In this document: piece by piece, positions 57,801-63,439 of the stretch
Numbering within the stretch: the stretch's first letter is position 1
Layout of the letters: every line of letters begins with the position of its first letter
DNA from: CAYVFC01 sp964450715
Lineage (GTDB): Bacteria; Myxococcota_A; Polyangia; Polyangiales; JAFGIB01
Assembly (NCBI GenBank): GCA_964450715.1
Contig: CAYVFC010000033.1
Span: 1-63,439, forward strand
Direction of reading: 5' to 3'
DNA: 63,439 nucleotides
The notes under the pieces: model-generated
Told to the model about the DNA's origin: nothing
The model's input: only the letters and a program-made list of their open reading frames with translations
Databases searched by the model: none
Translations under genes and position numbers: made by a program

Positions 57801-60057
57801 GGCGCTGGCCGGCCTGGAGCGCATCGCCGGCGACGACGAGCTGGCGGCGGAGGTGGTCGAGATCCTGGAGGGCGCTTACCGTCAGGTCGGATCGATGGAC
57901 AAGGTGGCCGGCCTGTACGATATCAAGGTCAAGCTGGCCAAGAGCGACGGCGAGCGGGCCAGTATGCTGCGCGAGGCGGCCGCCATCTGGGAGCAGGACC
58001 TCGGCGACATGCAGAAAGCGATCGCCTCCTTGCGCAGGGCTTTCGAGCTCGATCCCCACGCAGAGGAGCTGCTGGTCGACCTGGAGCGACTGGCCGGCGC
58101 GGCGGGAGCCTGGGAGGGCATGCGGGGTCTGGTCGAGGGGTTGGCCGCTTCCGGTGTGCTGGACGCGGAGTTGAAACGCGACTTGAACCTGCGCGCGGCC
58201 GGCTGGTATCGCGACCAGCTGGGGGACGCGCCGGCGGCGGAGTCGTGCTTGCGGGCCGCCATCGAGACGGCGCCCGACTACGGCGAGGCGCACACCCAGC
58301 TGGTAGAGCTGCTGCGGGTGAGCGGACGGGAGTCGGAGCTGGTGGCAGCGCTGCGTGCCTGGGCAAACGTGGAGGGCGACGAGTACGAGCGCAAGGAACG
58401 GTTGCGGGAGGCCGCCAGGCTGGCCGAAGGCGTCTGCAGCGACCTGGATGTCGCCTCCGAGTGCCTGGAGGCCATCCTGGCCGTGGACGCCGGCGATCCG
58501 GAGGCGCTGGACGATCTGGCGCGCATTCGCGGTGAGCAGGAGCGCTGGGAGGAAGTGGTGGACCTCTTGGCGCGGCGCATCGAGGTGGAGGGCGATCCAC
58601 AGGGCCGCTCCGATCTGCGGCGGCGCGTGGCCGCGCTTTACCAGGGACCGCTGGGGCAGAACGACAAGGCCATCGAGACCTACCGGCAGCTTCTCGACGA
58701 GGAGCCGGGGGAGCGAAGGACGCTGGACGCGCTGCAATCGCTCTACGAGGCTACCGAGCGGTGGGAGGACCTGTGCGAGCTGCTGGACTCCAGGCTACAG
58801 CAGGCGGAGAGCAGCGAGGAGCGAATCGGCGTCCGGGTCCGGCTGGCGCGCCTGGCCGAGCAGAAGTTCGGCCAGGCCGACGAAGCCATGGCCCAGCTCC
58901 GGGATATCCTGGAAGAGGATCCGCAAAACCGCGAGGCGCTCGACGAGTTGGAGCGGCTCTACCAGGCCGGGTCGCTCTGGGAGGAGCTGTCGAGCTTGCT
59001 GGGCAAGCGGGCGGAAACGGCGGCGGCGGCCGGCGATGGGGCGGGCGAGATCGCGATTCTGCTGCGTTTGAGCGAAGTATACGAGAAAAAACTGGGCGAC
59101 GCCGCGCGCGCGACGGAGATCTACCGGCGGGTGGTCGAACGCGACCCCGCGAACGTCGGCGCGCTGAACGCCCTGGCCGCGGTCTACCAGAAGGCCGAGG
59201 AATGGGAGCAGACGGCGGCGACGTTGGAGAGCCTTTTCGGCTTGCTACAGGGCGAGGAAGCTGTAGCGATGGCCTACCGCATCGCGGATCTGGCGGCAGA
59301 GCGGCTCTCCGATCCGGGGCGCACAGAAGCCGCGCTGCGCAACGCGCTGTCCGCGGACGGGTCCTCGACCGAGACACGTTCCAGGTTGAAGACGCATTAC
59401 GAGAAACACGAGCAATTCGACAAGCTGGTCGAGATCCTGTCCATGGAGGAGCAAGTCGCCGAGGATGCGGCGGTCAAGGTCGAGCTGCTGCGCAGAATGG
59501 CGGAGCTGCACAGCGAGAAGCTGAACGATCCGGGCGGAGCGGTCGGCTACCTGGAGCGAGCCGTCGAGCTCGTGCCCGACGACAGGAGCGCCTTGCTGCC
59601 GCTCTGCGACCTGTACATCGCCGCCGGCCGCCAGTCGGATGCGGTGCCGGTGCTGGAACGGATCATCGGGTCGTACGGGACGCGCCGGTCCAAGGAGGTC
59701 GCGGTCTACCAGCACCGGCTGGGCCAGGCGCTCGAGGGTATGGGCGACCTGGAGGAGGCGTTGAAGCATTACGACGCGGCCTTCAAGATCGATCTCACCA
59801 ACGTGCAGATCCTTCGCGACCTGGGCCGCATCTGCCTGCAGAAGGGGGATCTGGATCGCGCGCAGAAGACCTACCGGGCGCTTCTGCTACAGAAGCTGGG
59901 GCCCGATTCCGGCATTCGCAAGGCCGATATCTACTTCTACCTGGGCGATATCGCGATTAGGCAAGGGGAGAAGGGTAAGGCCAAGTCCATGCTCGAACGG
60001 GCGATATCGGAGGCCGGCGAGCACGCCGAGGCCAAGCAGTTGCTCGACAGCCTGTAG
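48853..60057 (+). CDS. Giant TPR-like repeat protein, 3,734 residues
   Basis: Single open frame of 11.2 kb. No signal peptide or membrane segment, so probably cytoplasmic. After an N-terminal part the protein is made of about 50 degenerate units of ~73 residues, each roughly two TPR hairpins. Consensus: W..L...L..R......D..ER..L..R.A.L.E..L.D...AI..Y..VL..DP....A...L. Examples of the unit start are TEKWNALVEVL, MERWNDLIQVL and TEQWEELSGVL. Very rich in Glu, Asp, Leu, Ala and Arg. The last ~250 residues become a more regular TPR (PVLERIIGSYGTRRSKEVAVYQHRLG, ALKHYDAAFKID, YFYLGDIAIRQGEKGKAKSML). Such solenoids scaffold protein complexes; no partner can be named. Start ATG 48853 with AAGAGG upstream. 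Followed 54 bp later by a small unknown gene. Confidence 0.9.
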   Translation: MAPLTISNHLGTLQEDPDNQEAVEGLLEVIKSGDPERLGEQPVRLLEVARGRHEARGDLPIVAKLIEAEIELIHEDPKLEAALWKELGRLRSEELLEVGPAREAYEKAGQLNPDDGEVAEALKRLEQAESSWRQFANRFVEEADSAADISLKTSLLVRAATLVWQYKRKGRAKETDELFKKAMEADPTDARVVNLYEQTLRARENWHTLAKLLLDAADRVKGREDRCNFYLRAARVLARRLDEPERAADCYERVLEFLPGNPEAMAFLVERFTEREMWDHLVAIYEDALKVRQKAEAEQAFLLQIAMVHWRKRERPEQAETYFSRLRKLDPCHPVMLQFYREYLKQTEDLPRLLNVLADAQRVTTDAEQKLALAVEMAKTAQTSPAMLERSIDAWKLVQRMDSGNVEAADTLKELYNKTEKWNALVEVLKTELDSLPEEDTERRVALLREQIDVYRDRLKQDVMVINTYNAILQLLPDDRETLDALAEKYESMERWNDLIQVLMRKADSIEDREARVALYLRVASLWVERFANYNQATGPLEKVLDLEPENREALVQLKDIYGKKRAWQSLFDVLRREASVASDPSVRLGNTIEMARLAGDRLHRNADAIELWREVVSLEPANSGAVEALEKLAERERDWPKLAEALEKRLDILEDDDTRIKVLQKLGTLYAEQLNDGAASAGAWRRILQIDPKNGRARRTLRETYLAAEDWDGMETLYAEAEDWEALVDVLGGAADKASAPAVKKDLSFRAARIFEERIGEPQRAFRSYERILSVDSENVQAARALAPIYETEEKWSRLVSVLEIVLKSLPEGERDERLGLLSRLRDLALEKLRDGEAAFRYASEAYAISPEHEAIVAGLEAAAEKAAAYDRLLDIYLERAKQAAEAEALDLRRRAVTIADERLNRTEVAVEQLRVILEAVPDDAPSLATLDRIYRAEERTKDIRELLVHRLSFTDDSVQRWEILKELADLEENVFSDIEACTGRYREMLEINPTDRDTLVALDRLALQAERWEELADILWRRRDLEKEPAAFLELSSRLGAVLADRLDDSGGAVDVFAAVIEADPEHGQAVAALEKMVDASPDLTERINRLLENVYERTGRFDKLLKVLARRLEAAQDENETRALRLRLAEISGSKLGDAVGAYGALEAAFLDHPTDVDLWDRLAEAAESAGQHKALVNAYATAIEAGDLGESDVAELSARVARLYDEVLAQPEEAEPYHRKVLAHDPLSESSFIALKELFTSLERWEDLQTLYRKRIEETVDSAAKLELLLQVCFLFEEILDKPEKAVEAYQAVLDLEPDHAPSIRTLEKLYERTGRWRDLATLLRHELDRAEGQDVIDLMFRLGEINETKLGEPGAAVDQYEGVLLKQPTHLRAQEALERLLGVESQRQRIAAILEPLYEEQGAYADLARILEVQLEFESTGGGKAGLLLRIAELHENRLREPGPAFDAYSRAVEADPSDPRAREELARISETRESYRRKRVDVLEKAVEASEDSASLQSELLLELARLLDERLGDVNAAERVYERLIEVDADNPEVVLTASRALERIHLGKGDHVHLADDLRRQIAFEGDDQMRLELLIRLGDLLEEVLADVNGAIEAHRQRLEIDPADLGAMRALERIFEQTEQWQELISVLQRRDAAEDDPAERRLIALRVGSIFEEKLEDTENAIAAFNEVLTSHGPDAEALAALGRLYESSARWVDLLETVQMRIDQSDDQTERAELRYRAADLMRARTGEVEESIRVYEEVLTEIPDHAGALADLEAIMSDAESPHRFEAARVAQPRYEAAAAYDKLLGVLEVLADTDDPQESLAALRRAAEVAELGINDPSRAFAYMGRAVRAGLSDPDLASLLEQYERFADDSGRWGEFLATLKEVAQNIYDGTLQSEVYRKVAEVARTQFNDVKLACEYYRLLIEVLPEDAGALNALEVLTAELGDYTALIDILRRKVDLTSDAEERRRLYRKQAEVFESRLEDAGAAIEALEAIIAEEHDEQAFESLERLYPAEERWTDLSALYEQKLDRGAGDTVELRYKLGKNFLEHLDDAYQALEQLRSALLESPDHEPTVELLEMLLSTGGEHKAVVAEILEPGYLARMQWPKLTAVLEARIEMEPDLDERKRLLVRLGQIHEDQLEDFSSALEVYGRLFREDPRDQDVWETLVRLAKVGERWERLADIFAEGLEETEVVDEITARLAMQTGRLYHERTGDLDKAIKFYSDALNFDQTDPLAFEALETVYQKTEAWQPLLDLYRMRADVAETEQGRSELLHKRARLFRDTLNDVSSAVESYREILETDPANAEAMQEMDNLLVQTEQWEALDQHLRHRIDQSLGTPAEIDFKYRLAELLAVKLNDKVAALDVYEEITQMDPAHQPTIGALEVLVQDLDNRLRITQILEPIYRQLDQWKKLIAIFEAQVELLDDPMEKVRLLREVAELHEMRGEDAQLAFHGWARAFVIEPANEEVMSNLDRLAGVMEAWDDHVAAYEEALKNADDSTVVSTLLSTIARVHDEKRGDPRSAIETYERLLQHDPDDPSPFDSLEALHTMVGDWRGLVDVLERRIERLYDPADRGELLRRIGSVMEELLGDRAGAVHAYKRAVTEDDTDVISLEALDRLYTAAADYSSLAEVIGRRIELCDVPLERADLSLRLGQIYEEQLRQPEDAVEAFQRVLEDQPGDRVAVESLARLYAQQGMWPDLLENLKLRAGMASSDEERVQHWYRAGEVLERELDDPFEAVTMYRDALAISPDHIPSIDALLRISNIESYRAQAAEIVEPLLRMQERWDDLAQLIGRTVDALTDPFERRDELKRLAEVHEVGRHDASGAFDALCRALGEDPSDVGTIDDLERLAEVLGAWERLANVFGAQASSASYPADAVALYRKLGRIAEEKLGDDARAIEALIRVGENDEDPNITLPDLDRLYQKTEQWEELSGVLERRLDIAADANERIDFQVRLAELREQHFNDLRGAFAAYQDVLDADPRESRALAGLERIAGDDELAAEVVEILEGAYRQVGSMDKVAGLYDIKVKLAKSDGERASMLREAAAIWEQDLGDMQKAIASLRRAFELDPHAEELLVDLERLAGAAGAWEGMRGLVEGLAASGVLDAELKRDLNLRAAGWYRDQLGDAPAAESCLRAAIETAPDYGEAHTQLVELLRVSGRESELVAALRAWANVEGDEYERKERLREAARLAEGVCSDLDVASECLEAILAVDAGDPEALDDLARIRGEQERWEEVVDLLARRIEVEGDPQGRSDLRRRVAALYQGPLGQNDKAIETYRQLLDEEPGERRTLDALQSLYEATERWEDLCELLDSRLQQAESSEERIGVRVRLARLAEQKFGQADEAMAQLRDILEEDPQNREALDELERLYQAGSLWEELSSLLGKRAETAAAAGDGAGEIAILLRLSEVYEKKLGDAARATEIYRRVVERDPANVGALNALAAVYQKAEEWEQTAATLESLFGLLQGEEAVAMAYRIADLAAERLSDPGRTEAALRNALSADGSSTETRSRLKTHYEKHEQFDKLVEILSMEEQVAEDAAVKVELLRRMAELHSEKLNDPGGAVGYLERAVELVPDDRSALLPLCDLYIAAGRQSDAVPVLERIIGSYGTRRSKEVAVYQHRLGQALEGMGDLEEALKHYDAAFKIDLTNVQILRDLGRICLQKGDLDRAQKTYRALLLQKLGPDSGIRKADIYFYLGDIAIRQGEKGKAKSMLERAISEAGEHAEAKQLLDSL

Positions 60058-60111
60058 CCCCGAAGATTTTATCGACCGAAGGGAGAGCTCCTCTTCTCGC
60101 AAGGCCGGCAT

Positions 60112-60717
60112 TTGAAGATACCTTCTATAAAAGGCATCGCCTTCAAGAGCGTGGTTCAGGACCTGGAGCTTTTAGTTGAGGGCGGCCGGATCGGTCAAAG
60201 CGCGTTGGAACGGATCCTGCCCCGCCAGGATCTGGATTTCTTCGAGGAAAAGATCATCGACAGCAAGTGGTATCCCATGGCGAGCTACCACCGGATGATG
60301 AAGCTGCTCCGCGACACCGAGGGGAAGGGCAAGAACGCCTATCTGCGCGAAAGGGGCGCGCGTACCGCGCAGCGCTTGCTCGATTCCGGCATCTATCACC
60401 AGTTGCGCTACGCGGGGAAGATGGAGCCCGCGAAGACTCGCGAGGACGCGGAGCGCCACGTGAGGCTGATCGCCACCCTCTGGGACGGCATCTTCAACGT
60501 GGGCGAATGGCGCGTCTACACGAACGAAGAGAAACCCAACGAGCTCGGAATCGATATCTACGACGCGAAGCAGATACCGGACACAGCGCTGGAAGCGATC
60601 GCCGGCTTTGTCGACAGGATCGTCAAGTGCAACGACATCCCCACCGAGGACGTCAAGATTTGGTATCGGAGGTCGGACGTGGTCCGCGTGGCTATCGTGT
60701 TGAAGGATGTCGGCTGA
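60112..60717 (+). CDS. Conserved-looking protein of unknown function, possibly DUF2378-like
   Basis: 201 residues from TTG 60112 (weak AAGG site upstream; no ATG fits better). Soluble, mixed alpha/beta. Distinctive motifs are DSKWYPMASYHRMMKLL, LIATLWDGIFNVGEWRVYTN and PTEDVKIWYRRSDVVRVAI. Size and the KWYP..SY..L pattern recall the Myxococcales-restricted DUF2378/TIGR02265 family, but I am unsure. Likely co-transcribed with the TPR-like gene; a shared function would be inference. Confidence 0.6.
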   Translation: MKIPSIKGIAFKSVVQDLELLVEGGRIGQSALERILPRQDLDFFEEKIIDSKWYPMASYHRMMKLLRDTEGKGKNAYLRERGARTAQRLLDSGIYHQLRYAGKMEPAKTREDAERHVRLIATLWDGIFNVGEWRVYTNEEKPNELGIDIYDAKQIPDTALEAIAGFVDRIVKCNDIPTEDVKIWYRRSDVVRVAIVLKDVG

Positions 60718-61081
60718 CGCATCGTGGTAGATGCGGCCCTTGCGTCGGCGCGCCGCGCGCCCGGTAGTGGGGGGGCGGGGGGGGGGCCCCCCCCCCCGGG
60801 GGGGGGGGGGGCGCCCCCCCCCCCCGCCCCCACCCCGCCCCCCCCCGNNNNNNNNNNGGCGGTTGCGCCTGGGGGTTTGTGGGGGCGGTGGCGGCGGCGC
60901 GGGGGGCGCGGGGTTGGGGCGGCCCTTGCGGCCGCCCGACCTGCGGGAGGGGGCGAGAGCCTCCCCTACACGGCTAGCAATCGCGCCCGGTCTCGTCTCG
61001 TTTTTTTTGCGGTGCCTCCTAAACCGCGGTCGCCGAGCCTTTTCGAGAGGTTACCTCAGCGCGGCGCACCGTGCCCTTGTG
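60718..61081. other. Low-complexity poly-G/poly-C tract, 10-N gap and REP-like hairpins
   Basis: 60768-60847 is almost only runs of G and C and ends at 10 Ns (60848-60857), a pattern typical of sequencing or assembly failure. A REP-like pair follows at ~60917-60972 (GGCCCTTGCGGCCGCC and GGGGGCGAGAGCCTCCCC), related to 20499-20570. Frames crossing the Ns are not genes. Confidence 0.7.
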
Positions 61082-61206
61082 GACCCGGATGGTCGTACGC
61101 GGGGCACGGTAAGCGCGCGGTAGATACGTCCGGGCAACTCGTGCAGCGTGAAATCTCGAGCGGCGGCATGGTCGCGCGCTTACCGCGACCCGGAGGGAGC
61201 GCGAGA
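61082..61206 (+). repeat. Structured dispersed element, copy 3
   Basis: Starts GGACCCGGATGGTCGTACGC and ends CCCGGAGGGAGCGCGAGA. Stem 61102-61119 pairs with 61173-61191, with one bulged A and one A-C mismatch. The G-C pair of copies 1 and 2 within GGGAAG/CTTCCC is T-A here (GGTAAG/CTTACC), a compensatory change. The loop contains AGCGTGAAATCTC. It lies 46 bp before the aminotransferase gene, in the same orientation. Confidence 0.85.
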
Positions 61207-61251
61207 CAGGGCGATGCGAGTAGACCGGAAATGTGCTAGAAGGGCCGCAAC

Positions 61252-62136
61252 ATGGCCGGTAGCTCCAACCAGGAGGGCGCGATCTGTATCGAGGGCGAGC
61301 TGTTCAGCCCGATCGACGCCGCGGTCTCGGTCTTCGATCGCGGCTTTCTATACGGGGACGGCGCCTTCGAGGTCATGCGCACCTACGGGGGCAAGCCCTT
61401 CATGGAGAGGGCGCACCTGGAGCGACTAGAGCGTTCCTGTTCCAAGCTGCTCATCGACTTTCCCGTCCCGCTCGAGAAGTTGTCGGAGGAGATCCAGCGC
61501 GCCATCCAGAGGTCGGGCTTGCCCGAGTGCTACGTGCGCGTGGTCGTCACCCGGGGGCCCGGGCCCATCGCTCTGGATCCGGCCAGCGCTCGCCATCCGG
61601 TTCGCATCGTTTACGCCTTGCCACTCAAGATTCCTCCCGCCGAGCTGTACGAGCAAGGCATCGGGGTCGGCATCGTCAGCGACGTCGAGCTGGGAGCGGG
61701 GCGGGCGCTGGCCAACGGGGTGAAGTCCTCCAACTACCTCAACAGTATCCTGGCGCTGAACGCGGTCGTACAGCGCGACCGCCAGGAGGCCATCATCACC
61801 GGCACCCACGGCGAGATCAAAGAGGGCTCCAGCAGCAACCTGTTCATCGTGCGTGATGGAGCGTTGCTTACGCCGCCCCGCTCGGCCGGCATTCTGGCGG
61901 GAATCACTCGCGCGGTGGTGATGGAGCTGGCCGCGGAACAGGGCAGTCCGGTAAGCGAGGCCATCTTTTTTGCCTCGGACCTCTATACCTGCCAGGAGGC
62001 CTTCATCACCAGCTCCATTCGCGAGATCGTCCCGGTCACCCAGGCGGACGACATCGTTATCGCCAGCGGCTGCGCGGGGGAGATAACGACCCGGTTGTTG
62101 AAAGCGTACCGCGAACGAGCCGGTCGATCGGCGTGA
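61252..62136 (+). CDS. Class IV PLP-dependent aminotransferase (branched-chain aminotransferase or aminodeoxychorismate lyase type)
   Basis: 294 residues. Fold-type IV motifs: FDRGFLYGDGAFEVMRTYGG, PLP-binding Lys in GVKSSNYLNSILA, phosphate-binding EIKEGSSSNLF and TPPRSAGILAGITR, and QEAFITSSIREIVPV. Sequence alone does not separate branched-chain-amino-acid transaminase, D-amino-acid transaminase and 4-amino-4-deoxychorismate lyase; RG..FGDG.FE plus ITS(S)I.E.VPV fits the first and third best. Overlaps the dus gene by 4 bp (GTGA), so they are co-translated. Confidence 0.88.
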   Translation: MAGSSNQEGAICIEGELFSPIDAAVSVFDRGFLYGDGAFEVMRTYGGKPFMERAHLERLERSCSKLLIDFPVPLEKLSEEIQRAIQRSGLPECYVRVVVTRGPGPIALDPASARHPVRIVYALPLKIPPAELYEQGIGVGIVSDVELGAGRALANGVKSSNYLNSILALNAVVQRDRQEAIITGTHGEIKEGSSSNLFIVRDGALLTPPRSAGILAGITRAVVMELAAEQGSPVSEAIFFASDLYTCQEAFITSSIREIVPVTQADDIVIASGCAGEITTRLLKAYRERAGRSA

Positions 62137-63308
62137 ATCCGGGATCCGGCAGTCCGGACGGCGGCGAGGTGGGGCAGGCGGCGCCGGGCGCCGAGCGTAC
62201 GCCGCTTCGCGTCGGCCCCCTCTGCGTTTGGCCGCCGGTGGTGCTGGCGCCCATGGCCGGAATCACCAACCCGCCTTTTCGGGCGCTCTGTCGCCGCTTC
62301 GGAGCGGGCTTGTGCGTGAGCGAGATGATCAACGCCCGTCCGCTCGTGAACGGCGACCGCAAGACCCTGCAGCTGGCCTCTTTTGCGGAAGAGGAGACCG
62401 TCAGGAGCCTGCAGCTGTACGGCGTCGATCCTTTTTTCGTGGGCGAGGCGGCCAAGCGCCTGTCGGCCGAGGGCAGGGTGGACCACCTGGACCTGAACTT
62501 TGGCTGCCCGGTACGAAAGGTTACCAGCAAGGGGGGCGGCGCGGCCATACCGCTCAAGCCCAGGCTTTTCCGTAACATCGTCCGCGCCGCGGTTTCGGGT
62601 GCGGGCGGCATACCGGTGACCGTAAAGCTCCGCATCGGTATCGACGACCGGCTGCAGACCTTCCTCGAGTCCGGACGCATCGCCCAGGAAGAGGGCTGCG
62701 CCGCGGTATGTTTGCACGCGCGCACGGCTGTCCAGCTCTACTCCGGAAGCGCGCGCTGGGAGGCCATCGCGGAGCTCAAGCGGGCGCTCGGCCGGATACC
62801 GGTGCTGGGGAACGGCGATATCTGGGAAGCTAGCGACGCATTGCGCATGGTGCGGACGACCGGCTGCGACGGGGTGGTCATCGGACGCGGCTGTCTGGGC
62901 AGACCCTGGCTCTTTCGCGACCTCAAGGACGCGTTCGAGGGCCGGGAACCATCCGAACCGCCTGGTTTCGGCGAGGTGGCCGAGATCATGACGCAGCACG
63001 CGCGCGCGCTGGTCGACTGGCTCGGGGAGCGGCCCGCTCTACGTTCGTTTCGCAGCCAGGCCGCCTGGTATACCAAGGGTTTTAAGGGAAGCGCGCGGTT
63101 GCGGCAGAAGCTGATGCGCGTGGAGACGCTCGGGGAGCTGGACCTGGCCCTGGGCGACATCGATCCCGGCGAGCCCTTCTCTCCGAAGGTCGCGCGCGTC
63201 CCGAGGGGCAAGTCCGGAGGCCCGCAGAAGGTCGTGCTTCCCCACGGATTTCTCGACGATCTGGATGACGAGACGCCGCCGCCCGAAGAGGCCGGCTGCG
63301 GGGGGTAG
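62133..63308 (+). CDS. tRNA-dihydrouridine synthase, DusB-type
   Basis: 391 residues from GTG 62133, overlapping the aminotransferase stop. FMN-dependent reduction of uridines in tRNA. Motifs: VLAPMAGITNPPFRALCRRFGAGLCVSEM, LNFGCPVRKVTSKGGGAA (catalytic Cys), LHARTAVQLYSGSARWEAI, PVLGNGDIWEASDA and GVVIGRGCLGRPWLFRD. An N-terminal extension of ~28 residues and a Pro/Glu-rich C-terminal tail make it longer than typical DusB (~320-350). Confidence 0.93.
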   Translation: MNPGSGSPDGGEVGQAAPGAERTPLRVGPLCVWPPVVLAPMAGITNPPFRALCRRFGAGLCVSEMINARPLVNGDRKTLQLASFAEEETVRSLQLYGVDPFFVGEAAKRLSAEGRVDHLDLNFGCPVRKVTSKGGGAAIPLKPRLFRNIVRAAVSGAGGIPVTVKLRIGIDDRLQTFLESGRIAQEEGCAAVCLHARTAVQLYSGSARWEAIAELKRALGRIPVLGNGDIWEASDALRMVRTTGCDGVVIGRGCLGRPWLFRDLKDAFEGREPSEPPGFGEVAEIMTQHARALVDWLGERPALRSFRSQAAWYTKGFKGSARLRQKLMRVETLGELDLALGDIDPGEPFSPKVARVPRGKSGGPQKVVLPHGFLDDLDDETPPPEEAGCGG

Positions 63309-63439
63309 GGCGGTTCTCGAGCGTTTTTCGAGCAGTGCCCCCGATCGTTTGCGGTGGTGGTAATCGGGCGAGGTAGTGGCGGGGCTTGCCCTGATGATTC
63401 TACACATCTCGTTTCGTTCTTCTTCTTGCGTTTCGGTGG
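63309..63439. other. Window end, no gene seen
   Basis: 131 bp of non-coding sequence after the dus gene. Contains a partial REP-like motif (GTAGTGGCGGGGCTTGCCC, ~63373-63391) like that at 20499. Confidence 0.5.

Noticed and set aside
60724..61239. Open frames across the poly-G/poly-C and N tract
   Set aside because: Homopolymer artefact with unknown bases; the peptides are Pro/Gly runs.

Overview
The window is high-GC DNA that looks like a Myxococcota genome or MAG scaffold. The reasons are: several outer-membrane-type lipoproteins with Gly/Ala/Ser- or Asp-rich linkers and myxobacterial Cys-rich repeats, MopE-type and FG-GAP repeat proteins, the order rpmF-fabH-fabG-acpP-fabF-rpiB, a 3,734-residue TPR-like protein, and many short dispersed palindromic repeats. 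It contains one 100-N gap and one 10-N gap. I see no rRNA, tRNA, CRISPR array or complete insertion sequence.

Region 1 (1-15130, minus) is one gigantic secreted lipoprotein gene, cut by the 100-N gap and by the left edge of the window. Deleting the Ns restores the frame and gives an open frame of at least 5,010 codons. The order is lipobox, two DNRLRE-type domains, thirteen MopE-type metal-binding repeats, then four ~1.74-kb modules (each seven FG-GAP blades, one propeller, plus paired MopE repeats), then a teneurin-like core: transthyretin/carboxypeptidase-regulatory domain, FN-plug-like segment, NHL propeller and RHS/YD shell. The C-terminus lies outside the window.

Region 2 (15.1-24.4 kb) holds a truncated duplicate of the rlmN 5' end, a DUF433/DUF5615 toxin-antitoxin pair, intact rlmN, two exported proteins of unknown role, a tiny membrane protein, a LysM/MepA-like murein endopeptidase and an amidase. 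Region 3 (24.4-31.4 kb) is a catabolic group: acyl-CoA dehydrogenase, GPH-type symporter, SDR, aldehyde ferredoxin oxidoreductase and thiolase. It plausibly oxidises acyl-CoA or aldehyde substrates, with reduced ferredoxin as one output.

Region 4 (31.4-42.8 kb) has three Cys-rich lipoproteins (one with Kazal and Hint/hedgehog-type domains), two ExbD-like proteins, an Old Yellow Enzyme-type reductase, a TonB-like protein and a degenerate phosphoesterase-like lipoprotein. Region 5 (42.8-47.3 kb) is the fatty-acid synthesis operon with rpmF and rpiB, lacking plsX and fabD at their usual places. Region 6 (47.4-63.4 kb) has another lipoprotein, the giant TPR-like protein, a small unknown protein, a class IV aminotransferase and a DusB-type tRNA-dihydrouridine synthase.

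Four dispersed repeat families run through the non-coding DNA. The most notable is a ~124-bp element present three times in the same orientation, with a long stem carrying compensatory base changes and a conserved loop core. It looks like an undescribed structured element. The best candidates for new biology are the integrin/teneurin-like giant lipoprotein, this structured element, and the toxin-antitoxin cassette set between duplicated rlmN 5' ends.
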